NCBI RefSeq assembly: GCF_030867095.1
Contig: NC_081824.1
Span: 144,303,433 to 144,367,432, forward strand
Origin: Alligator mississippiensis
Lineage: Eukaryota > Chordata > Crocodylia > Alligatoridae
Reading direction: 5' to 3'
DNA: 64,000 nt
A program made the position numbers and the translations under genes. The notes beneath the pieces were generated by a model. The model saw only the letters and a list, made by a program, of their open reading frames with translations. It was not told the DNA's origin and did no database searches. Of the stretch, positions 13,601 to 25,600 are shown piece after piece. How positions within the stretch are numbered: the stretch's first letter is position 1; every line of letters begins with the position of its first letter.

Positions 13601-16600
13601 ACACAACAGATATTTAGGGCGTTTTAACTAAAGCTTGTTTGACATGCTTTAAAGTGCCCTGCCACCATTTTGAAATGTGGGGACACTGAATACATATGAC
13701 ACCGAAGCTGCTGGAGCACTCTAATTAGAATGCTCCAGGAGACTTGATTAATTGAGCATTCTAGTTAGAACATGTCGGAGTAGGTGTTGGACATGTGTAT
13801 AGGTGTCCTGTGATTCCAGAGCATTGGACCATTCAGGCAAGTTTCTTCCAAGGAAGGGGGGATCTATCTTTTCTGAGCGCATGATCAGACAATGGTGTGA
13901 TTCTTTTAGCTGGCAAAATACACTCTGCCAAGAACTGGCAAGATGTAGGTGAAATGGGTAAAGCGGAGGCACCATAGACCAAGAAAAGGGCCTCTGGCAC
14001 ATCTCAGCTGGTTCTTAGTGGTCAAACAGCAGATGGCAGAGAGGGGCTTGGGGCAGAAAGGTAACCCTGAAAGTGTGAGAGTACCTTGAGAGTGTGTCTC
14101 AGAGGTGCACATGACTTCATTTTGGGGTTGGGGAGTGTCACAATCCTTTGAATCTAATGAAACCCAAGGCTGACAATGAAACATAGTATTTGTGATATAT
14201 AATATGCCTTCAGGGCAACCCTGTGGTGGGACTGCAGCTCAGGTGACAATAAGAGAGTAGCTGTGGTGGCATAGGGTTTAGCATTGACTGCACCAGCTAC
14301 CTAGAACCTTGGATCAATAGGTTGCAGCTCAAACCCAAGTCCCCCATACACAGCTATCAGTAGCACCTCTAGGTCGCAGTGTAGTTCTTTGGTTCTAATA
14401 AAATATGCCTGTTTTTCTAGTGCTTCTGCTTGACCAGTGTATGCTGAGGGGAACACTGGAGGGGAAAGAATAAATTCGGAACAGTTTCCTAGTGTTTTTT
14501 GTGTACTGCTTTGAATATTTTCCTACACTGTCCTTTTCCCCCTCAGCAGCTAGACTCTGATCTTAGATCCAGCAAAATAATATATTGGCAAAACTAGCCA
14601 GACTAAAGTCAACAGACTTTTATGCCTTATAGTGTGCTATATTCAAACAGCACAATCAGGCCTGCAGTGACTCCAAATCTGACTTTACTTCAGTAACTTG
14701 GAGCCTACGAGCACCTTTCACATGCAGTGGTGGGTCACATATGCAGTATATTGCTGCTGGTAGTACTGATGCATTGAGATGTAAACCTCAGCACAAGTGT
14801 GAAAGGGAAGTAGTTAATTCTCTCTCTTTGGTCTGAGGAAGAAACTCTGCTTGCATCCTTGAGGTATTGCAGAGGCTTGAAGGCAGGACCCTATATGAAG
14901 AATTATGTTCTCTAAGCATGCTTGGACTTACTTGGGCTAATATAAAAAGATTTTGTAAATACTTTAACCGTTAGCTCACATGTTTTAACTCACACATTTA
15001 AAACTGTAGTGTTGATTGGTGAAATAACTTATAATTATATTATATTATAATTTTATAATGTATCTCAATCTGACTCTCTTTACCTCAGGCAATTAAAATG
15101 TGTTTAAAATATAAATAACCAACTCCATTCCAGACTTTCAATAGAGTCTGCTCCAGAGCACTGGAATTACAGTGCATCAGAGCAGGCTCCCTGCATGTTT
15201 ATAGGAGCCCTTACTGTCTGCCTACCTGTGACCCAGCAGTGTTACAGGCAGGCATGGGATAACGCAGCAGCTCATAGCTGAAGGAGGAAGGCTCCTTTGG
15301 GCTTACAAAACTCTGTATGTTCCCTGCAGGGTGCTGTGCTCCTGCAGTCACCAGGTGGAGCTGCTCTGCTCTTTTTGTTTTTCAGCATCACATCCAGGCT
15401 CATTCAGACCATGGAGTTTCAATCAAATTCCCAGTTGCTTAGCTTTTTAGGGATGGCTGCATTTTTTATGGACTTTATGAACAGGGTTTTTTAGCTTGCT
15501 TTTCTTTACAGGCTGTCTGTAAATTTACAGGCAGTTGCAATCCTGCCTTGCCATTAGAATTTGTTCCAGGCAGGCCCCCATTCCCCAGCTGTGGTGTAGA
15601 TGCAGCTTCCAGCCAGTGGGGAGCTGTGCCATGGCTGACAGCTGCAAACTGTGTCCATTCTGCTCCCACCTCTCACCACTCCTCCCACCCCCTGCCCCTC
15701 AGGTGCAGTGTGGGCACAGGTGGAAACTACCCAGTCGTGGCACAGCTCCCCACTGACTGGAAGCTGCACCCATATCACAACTGGAAGGCCAGGAGGGAAG
15801 CATAGTGGGAGAAGGGGTGGCAGCATGGATGCAGTTTGCAGCTGCCCTGCAGTGACACAGCTCCCCTCTGATTGGAAGCTGTGCCTGAACTGCAGCCAGG
15901 CTGCCCATCTCCTCCCCAGTCTGCCACATGCCACATGCAGAAGCTGCCTATGCTACTTGTGGCACCCATACTGCATGTTGGCCACCCCTGCTTTAGACTT
16001 TGCCAAAGTAAAACACTGGGTGGAGTTTAAACAGTTTAACTGTGATTTTTTTCTAAGTCAAAAAGTAAATATAAAGGCTTCAAGGCTTTTAGGCAGGGCT
16101 GTGCAACATGACTGGGAGCCACAAGCCCCCAGCCACATGCTGTATGGGCTACACATCTCTGGGCTGTATGCTGTGCAGGCCACGGGGAAGGGCTCATGTG
16201 GTATGGCAGGTTGAAGGCTTACCCTTTGGACCTGACTGCAGCCTGCATGCTGCTGATTGGACAGCCCTGCTTTAAGGACTGAAGACATGCAGAGTTGGCA
16301 TGAGGCATTCAGGGTTATCAAGAGGGAGCTATAGACAGATTGAGGAGAGACGCTTCCACCTTTCATCAACTCAGATTAGAGTATGAAGTTGGAATTTATT
16401 CTGCAAAGTCATCCCCTGATTCCACTTGCATCTAATTCCCAATAAATGAAGTTTAGTCAAGACACATACCAGTGTAGATACCCAACATGGTGTAGACTAA
16501 GGTCATTTCTGGCTTCTTAAATGCAGTGGTGTTATTTGCAGCAGCTGTTATGCAGTCATATGCTCCACAACATTTCAGGTCTTCTTCTGAGATTTCCACT

Positions 16601-19600
16601 AGTTCAGTAACAATCAAAGCAAAAGCAGAACATATGCAGATAAGTGCAGACTATATTCAAGGCAATAAGAAGAAATGGTTGCAGTTAACAGTGGTATATC
16701 ACTCATTTAAACTTCCACCTGAAGTCTGATTTCACAAGTTAAAGTTTGGCTTAGCAGAGGGTCTAGAATACAGAGTAAGTCAGGCATTCACAACTCAATC
16801 TTTACCAAGGCCGCTTGCTCTGTACACTTTCCAGTGGAGGGACACCAATATTAGGATATGCTCTGAGAATGTAAAACCTCAGAGCAGGAAACTGGATCAC
16901 ATATGCTAGCACATATGTAAATTAATGCATTGCAGCAAGGACCCAAGTCTTGCCATTTTGATTTTAATAAAGTCATTAATTAATGAATTATTGTATTGCT
17001 CTGGGATTGTTTTGGCAGGCTGCATGTGGCCAATGGGCCACTTGCTATGAACCCCTGGAATAAGGGATTATATACACAGGTGGAATTAAATCAATAGCTA
17101 CAGCTCCGAACAGGAGCTCCATTGCTGGAAGTTGGCAGTTCAGGTCTGTATCTGGATCCCAGACTTTGCAGACAGACTTACAATCCTCAAACCAGAACTC
17201 TTCATTTGGAACATCTAGATCTGAATTCTACAGCTGGGGTCCACTGCCACCTCCAGCTAGGTTTCCTACTTATTTGTTACATGGTGGGGTCAGCTGGAGT
17301 GGGGAAGAGTATCAGTGGTAAAGGGGAGCAGAAGAGTCCGGTTAGACAGGGTACCAAACTCAGAACTAGGAGAACTTTACTCTGATAGCCACCCCTTAGC
17401 ATAGTGCCCCAGAGCAGTCATATCACTTCTCTGCATCTTGGTTTTCCCATCTGTAAAAGGATGTTAAAGTTGCCATTCCTTACTAAGTACAATGGACGAA
17501 ACAGAACACTCTAAGAAGAGCGAAGTATTTATTAATAAATGAGATTAGTATTTAAAGCACTTTGGCACTAGGGAATTATCCTATCATTAAGGCAGGGTGA
17601 TCTAATCATTTGGAGGCTCCTGACAGATCAGAAGAGGGAACACAATCCTCTCCAAATCTTTCTAAGGGTTACTCTTTTTTCTCTTCTCCTGTATTAATTT
17701 ATATGTGCCAGCAGCATGCTGTTGGGGAAGGCATCCTTGAGACTCTTATTCTGATTGATCTGTGTGACATTTGGCCATAATTTACCCCTGCAAAGAACTT
17801 TCCTGATTTTATTGTCATTGGATAATATACTGCAAACTAAAGCAACTCCACTAGGTTTGGGTCAAGAACTTTGTTTGACTTAATCCTTTAAATACTGGGC
17901 TGAACACATGACAAGCCACACACACACACACACACACACACACAACTCTGTGTCTTGATCACATACAATTTCCTCATGTGCACATTATATAAATGCAAAG
18001 TAGTTATCAGAAATGTTCCTCAATGGGTCATGAATGCCAGGAAGGGAAGGGAGGAGGGAGGGAAAGGAAGGCATAACATTGTTTCAACAGCCTTCATTGC
18101 AGAGTTTGTTCAAGAACAAGAAATGGCAATAAAGCTTATCTAGGGTCATTCTTTAATTAGCCCTATTGTATGACTATATAATAATATATTCATTTAATTT
18201 GGTTTGCTTTCATCACCACTTCCAAACAAATCAACAGCTACACGAACTAACTGTTTATTAACATAAACACATAAACAGCTCTGTGTTTACCCTACTATAA
18301 CATTTTAAATTGTGGATAAAAAGAAAACTTTGCTGTTATCACTGGCCACAGTTACATAGCTCTGGATAAATGGACCTTCAGAAATCCTATTGTATTCAGG
18401 AAGTATGTTAAACTGATGAGGGTCAGTGCTCCATTCTCACCCTGACTTTTTAGGCCACTTTTGAAGTTTATGGAAAGTGTAAGTAAATGGCCATTAGGAA
18501 ATAACTCTGCATTTGATCTGCCTCATCAGTTCCCAGACACTGTACTCTGACTGTTTGTAACAGTTCCAAAGGCCCCTGGAGAAGAAAATCAGAAGTTAGA
18601 GCATTTCTGAAGCTTGGGAACAAAGAAGTAAATCTAGAAGTAAATCTAGATCAGGTTTTCACCCACACTAAACAAACCTTTGTACCTTTCCTTGTGTTCA
18701 TATGCCATATCCGGTGTTGGGGTGAGTATAGCTAGTATCATGCATCCAGAAGTCAGTGGGTACTTTGTGGGCACATCTCCACAAGATGCTTAATGTGCAG
18801 TAGCCTAATAACTCTGTGCAGTAATGTGCCAGGTAAAAATTGTGCAAATATGCTACTGTGCAGAGGTATTAGGCTACTGTGCAGTAAATGTCACTGAAAA
18901 CCCATGCACCGGTGCTACTGTGCAGTAACTGTAGTTAGTAGTTCATTAAGCAAGTACACATTAATGAACATGTTGTTGTGCCCAGTACCTCTGAAAAATC
19001 ATGCCTAAAGTGGTGTTGGTAAGAATGGAAGGGGAATATGAATATTTCAGTTTTCATCCGGTGACTGCCCTTGGAACTGCCTCATCTGTGGTAGCTTTAC
19101 CTTGTTATGGTTTGCAATGCTGTGTCATGACATGGAATATCTCCCTGTGTCACAAGGCTTCCCATTACAATCAGAAATGTCCTGCCTGTGCTGGGATGAT
19201 GGGCTCTTGTGATGGGGTTTTGCCTGGTTTATAAGTACAAGTAATTGGGGGAGATCTGCATTTTAAAGGTTTTATTCCAAATGAGCATATTTTACCTTTT
19301 TAAAGGTATTACAACAAAAATAATTGTTCATGTTGGAAAACACACCAGGTTACCCCTTCTGATAACCTCAGAGGGGCTAAAAATTGAATGGCCAGGAGAC
19401 TGCACTTCTGTCTCACCCACAAAGCATGTCCCTTCAGGTCACAGCTGAGTCCAGCTGTTGAGGCCACTCTCCAGGCTATAATTGCATTGTGGATACATTT
19501 GGACTTCTGATTTGAGAGTTGCTAATTCAACACTTTTCTTGAGCACTCTAACAAGCCAGGCTGTGTGTAGACAAAATGAGGGGCACGTATGCATGGCACT

Positions 19601-22600
19601 TTAATACAGGCTAAATGCTTTTGCACCACTTTAATGGTGTCAGTGTTTGCACACATTGGTGGTGTAATGCGCATTAATTCCAGCCACTGTAGCAAATTCA
19701 GTGGCGTAATGTGCCTTAAATGACTTGGAGCCCAGCAAACTAAAACTCCTCCGAGTTTGCTCTATAGCTGCGGAGTGAAGCACGGGTCTCTGTGCAGCTC
19801 GGGGACTCTGCAGGCAGAGCAGGAAGCCCTGCAGGCAGCCTGGTAGCAGCCTGGGAAAGCAGGCTCCATCCAAGAAAAGCGGCAAGCCTGATCTTATTTT
19901 TTTTTCCTCCCTGGAGCCTGCCTGGCTGCCTGGACTGTGTGAGGGACCAGTGCTTCCCTCTGCAGCTGTGGTGCCCCCTGGGACCACCCAAGCTGGGTGT
20001 CTGCGGGTGGGTGCCACCTGGTGGGGGGGGACACTGCTGCCACAGAGGGAAGCACCAGCCCGTCCTCCACCCCCAGCCCAGGGACCACTCTGCCTGTTGG
20101 CAGCTCACCTGCCCCTCCCTGCTGCCAGAGAGGCGGGTAAGTCAGTGGGGTATGTGCACAACATGGGGGTTTAAAGGGCCCTAAATTGAAGCGGTGTTTT
20201 TAAAAACCCACTGCTTCAGTTTAGGGCCCTTGTTTCATCTACACACACCCATAAATGTAGAGACCTTTGGAGATGGCTTTAGAATCTTACAGGAAACTCC
20301 TCCAAGACAGTTATAAACCACACATGAACTGCTAACCTACTTCTGGCTACAATACAGCTCAATCGCAGGGAGAGGGGTCTAGATTCCCTAGTGCCTTGCA
20401 CTTGGTATAATTGCTCATCACTTGGATCTGGTATTGCTTTACATTCATTTGTTCGTTTAGGAACAAAGAAGTGGAAATTCAGACCCAGGAGGTGTGACTT
20501 TCTGCTCTGTGCCATAGATTTTGCACCAACAATTTATACTGATAAAATATGTTGTCAATTCCCTGAACATTTATGGGAGTACATTTTAAACTCTGAGACA
20601 AAAGTCATTTTGCCTATATGACCTGGTGGTTTCTTGGCATGCAATAACCAGAACAGATGTAGCAAGCTCAACATCTGATTTCCATCATATCCTGACCTTT
20701 GGGTGAAGCACTAGGCCGGAATGTGCATTCAAGATATATGAGTTCATAATACTTTATGACACTATCTATTAGGTAATGTCTAAATGTTAACTAATTCAAT
20801 TTCATTAAGATTTGTTATACCAATTTTAAAATTGGGAAACTGAGGCAGAGAAATGAAATAATTTGTCCAAGCCACACAGTTCCCTGGTACAGTATGATTT
20901 AGGACACAAGGTGCTCCAGAGTGGAGGGGAGGTGGTGATTTAATTAGAGCTGCTCTAATTAAAGTGCCTGCAGCGTCATGTGTATTCAGTGTCCTGCCCT
21001 TCAAAATAGCAGCGGGGGTGCTTTAACTGAAGCTTATTCGACGAGCTGTAGTTAAAGTGACCCCTCCGCCATTTTGAGACACGAGGATGCTGAATACATA
21101 TAATGTGGAGGCTGCTGGAGAGTGCTAATTAGCATGCTTCAGCAGACTCTCAGCAGACTCAATTAACTGAGTCTACTCATAGTTTCATAGTTTCATAGTT
21201 GGTAGGGTCGGAAGGGACCTGAGGAGATTGGATCATCTAGTCCGATCCCCTGCTGTGGCAGGAAAGAGTACTGGGGTCAAATGACCCCGGCCAGATGTCC
21301 GTCCAGCCTCCTTTTAAAGTCCCCCAGAGTAGGACCCAGCACCACTTCTTTTGGAAGTTGGTTCCAGGTCCTAGCCGCCCTGACAGTGAAATAGCGCCTC
21401 CTAATATCTAGCCTGAAACTACCGTCTGCTAGCTTGTGTCCGTTGTTTCTTGTAACACCCGGGATTGCTTGGGGGAACAGGGACTCTCCCAATGCCTGCT
21501 GGTCCCCCTTGACTAGTTTGTAGACTGCCACTTGATCCACCCTCAACTTTCTCTTTTGGAGGCTGAACAGGTTCAGGTCCCTTAGCCTCTCCTTGTAGGG
21601 CCTGCCCTGCTGACCCCTGATCATGTGGGTGGTCCTCCTCTGGACCCTCTCCATATTGGCCACATCCAATATGGATACTCCAATGCATATTAATTAGCAT
21701 GTGTCAGAGCAGAGATCCATTACATGTATAGGTGTCCTAGAGTCCCAGTTTCTAGTCCGATGCTCTAATCAGCAGGGAATTCTGCCTCTTCCTCGGTGAT
21801 TTGTTTCAGTATTTCAAAATCAGTTCCATTAGGCTTCATTGATTAAACTTTGATTTACAAGTTTTAAAATTTAAAATGAGAATTTGCATTTTATTATGAA
21901 ATGATTAGTCCATTAATCTGCCTGCTTTCTTAACCCAGTTATAAAAGGTAAAATCTAAAAGACTCCCCCCCCAAGTCAGCAGCGTACCTTTTTTGAAGAA
22001 ACAGGGTAAAGTTGGAAGAAACTGATGATGTATTTCAGACCTTTAACTACATATTTTAATATATATGTGTATGTATGTATTACCTTGTTGGGGAGACTGC
22101 CCCAATACCAGAGAGGAAATAAGATTTCCCCAGACTCCGGAGGACTGAAATATGAGAAAGAAGACCCCGAAATACTGGTTGATGATATCTCTTCCAATTT
22201 TCCCTGCTTTCTGGGCATATGAATTGCCAGCAATTGTCAGGTAAGTGCATTTGGCAGACCAGAGTGGGGCTCCCCCTAGGCCCAGGATCACAGAAGTAGG
22301 GATCAGTGTGTACCTGCCAAAGAATACTATGTTTAGCATAAATTTTAATGTTTGCCAAGCTGCCTACCCTCCCAGATAGCCCTCTGAAAACTGCTTTATA
22401 TCAATGAAAGGAAGGAACCATATCATTCCCAGAGACTTGGATTTATTGATGCCATAGCAGGAGGGAATAGATACTTCCTTTATACAAATATGCCCCAATG
22501 CATTGACACTAGGCATGGGTGGAACTAACATTATCTGGTGGCATATAAGTTTCACATAACTAGTTAGAATTCATGAGCCTTGTCTCCCGTCCCCGTCCCC

Positions 22601-25600
22601 CCCTTCAAATAAGGGCTGGCTTGTACCCACTAAGTAGGGGCGCAAAAGGAAGTGGAGGGCAGCAAATACAACTACCTTTCCCTACAGCCTTATTTCCCCT
22701 ACTCAGTGAAGGGTGGATGTGAGTTGTTGTATGGAACATTACAGTCTGAAAAGAAGCTGCACTGAAAGCCATACAGATCCAGAATGCCCCAGTACTCCCA
22801 GAGGCAGTAAAGACAGCCTTTTCTTAAACATTTAAAAAATATTAAGGGGAAAGTCAATTTAAAATGGAACATTTTTGTAGCTAAAGGGAAGGTGGCGTTA
22901 TATATCTGGGGTACATAAACCCAAGGCTGCTTAAGATGTGCGGTATACATTGAGTTCTGCTTTTTAAAGTTAGAATGTTATACTCTCTGCTCCTTTCTCT
23001 TATTCCAGGGATGTCAAACTCATATGGGGCCTTGGGCCAGATCTGGACCATAGGACTTCTCCCAGCCAGATCTGGCATGGGGCATGGGGTGGTGGCAGTG
23101 CAGTGACAACAGTCACCATGGCGGTAACCATTACCATAGCAGTAGGGCAGGTAGCTGTGGGCAAGGCAGCCACTTGCTGTGGCAGAGGTGCACAAGCAGT
23201 GGCAGGCCAGGTGGCTACGGGGAAGCTGAAGGTTGAGTTGCAGTCATCAGTCGGGTCATGTTCATCAGGGTTCTAGGTTCTTTGGCAGCCCATGCCCACT
23301 GATGGCCATGTCCACTGGTGGTCACATTCCCAAATTCCCTGGCTCGCTGGTAGCTGGGTGGGCTGGATGGAGTGCTTGTTGGGCCAGATGTTTGACATCC
23401 CCGCCTTACTCTAATTGTTTTAAATCCTTTCCTATCCTTGCTCCACTTCTCACTTTTAACTCTTCAGCAGTGTGCTTTAGGAATAGGGTGACCATATGTC
23501 CCAGTTTGCCTGGGACACTCCCGAATTCCCTAAGCTGGTCCCAGTCAGTTGGTCAAAAGTCCTGGGCCGGAGTTCAGTGGGGATCCAGAGTGACATGGTG
23601 CACCAGGCAGGGAGCCAGGCAGGCACTGGTGCTGCTGTGTGGGAGTAAGGACGTGCTACATGCAGGTGGGGTGGTACTTGCTCCACTCTGCCCACCTTGC
23701 TCCCACACAGTAGCAGCCATGCCTGCCCTCCCACCTTCTTGGCATACCATGCCGCTCTTCCTCCCCGCTGGACTCTGGTCAGGACTTTTGACCAACTGAC
23801 CAGGACCGGCCTACAGAATCCAGGAGTGTCCTAGCCAAACCGAGACATACGGTCACCCTAATTAGGAAGAACATGAACTCAATTACTTTCAGGTTCATGT
23901 TGGGCTTTCTAATCTATAAATGAGGTGCAAGAGAAAATCATCAAATTAAGCTGTATCCATTCATAAGGAACCTAATATTGGTTTAGGCAGACAACAAATG
24001 AACTGCTGAAGATGAAAGTAGAGTGTCAAAGGGAAAATTCAGTATTTTGACATTTAGTTTTTGTTCCTGTTCAGGGCTGCCTAGGGAGCCAGGTGGTCTA
24101 AGAGGTGGGAAACTTGAGAGTATATGATCCAGGAAGTCCTTTTGGCAGGGTTGCCTTGAAGTCGTGGGCTCTGGAAAGTCTGTTACAGAGTTTCTAGGTC
24201 CTGGGTTTGCATTAGGGGCAGTAGAAGACCAGTGAACCCTGTTTCAGTCTTGGATTTTCAGGGCTCTTGGGCTCCCTAAGGAAATTGAGACCAAAACAGT
24301 GTTTCCCAGGGCTTCCAGGACAGACAGACTCAGCTGTATGGCAGGGCACCTGGAGCCTCTAAGAGCCCTGACTTATGCCAGGATTATCAAAGCTTTCAAG
24401 CTCCCTATTCCAGAATTGTGAGCTAAGACCTACTTAAACTCTGACACAATACAGCTGTGCTAGGACCATCAACCCTGAAAACCAGGCAAGTTTCCCTGGA
24501 AAACCTGCATGCAATTTGCAGAAAGTTTAATCAAACCTGAAGGGTCTTCATGAAACACTTTGGGCCCAAATTTTGTATTATAAGTCTATCCAGACTACTA
24601 TCCTTTGGCACTTAATTTACTTGCATCTGTTTGATTTTAGTTGGCAAAGAGCAATGTTTACTGCATGAAGAGGGCCATATGATCACCTAGACTACAAGAG
24701 CAGTTTATAAATACAGGTTTCATTTGCCAGCCACTGGGGTTAGGTTCCTGAAAGTTCCCGTGGTTGGCAAAACTGTGGTTGGCAAAACAAAAGGCTTATG
24801 GGAAAAATGGCAGGTGGCGGGCTGATGTGCAGCCACAGACAACAGTGGTTACTCAAAACTGTATACCGTGATAGCCAAAATGGTATATAGAATATTAAAG
24901 CATGGATACTCAAAACCGTGGTTGATAAGGGAAACCTGTACAAGCACAGATTAAATCATTGCATATGCTGTTATTTTACTCAGCTTTATCCTTTTTCCTC
25001 TGTTGCATTGCAAAAAGCTGAAGAGCTAAGCTGCTTTGTTCTTAGAAGCTACTGACTGAAAAATAGCTGTGGGCTTATAACCTGCAAGAAGATCTGGGGA
25101 AGCTTAATTTGGAGCTGGATTTGAACTTTGTGACTTCTTGCCTCTCTCAAATGAGTAAAACCTAAGCCCTCAGAAACCTGACCTGAAGCCAAATACCACC
25201 TGTAAATGCAACTGGTTAGACGAGTGTTCACCAGTACTTTGCCACTCCCATGCCTTCTGTGAAAGGACATTTATTGTGAACCACATACCTACCACTGTAG
25301 TCTGTGATTCCTGCATAGTGCTTCAGAATGAGGTTAGCCTCCCTTGACCTCACTAACCTGCCATTAGGATCTGAGGAGAAAGTCTCTCCCAACCCCCACC
25401 AGTCTATCCCTCTGCATATGAACAAGAATTTCTTCTTACAAAAGCTTCTGATTCTGTTTATGACTCAAGAAACCATTGTCTCCCAAGTAATTGTCCATTG
25501 TAGAATCTAAAAGTTCTTTCTGTCAATACCACTGTATAGCAGTAATTGGAGAGATGTTTGATAAGCTTGCAAATACAAAGTGCCCTTCCTCTGATCTGGA

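Larger units (their letters stand above)
16599..18768. other. Left part of UNC93A intron 3
   Basis: Holds a MIR-like fragment and a (CA)14 tract, listed separately. No other gene or element is clear. Confidence 0.45.

Noticed and set aside
15651..16214. 187-codon open frame on the plus strand, with several overlapping frames on the minus strand
   Set aside because: It runs through a GC-rich inverted-repeat block and into a hAT MITE; open frames on both strands reflect composition.
19640..20184. Overlapping 120-130-codon frames on both strands
   Set aside because: They fall inside a DNA transposon with clear inverted ends and show no transposase motif.
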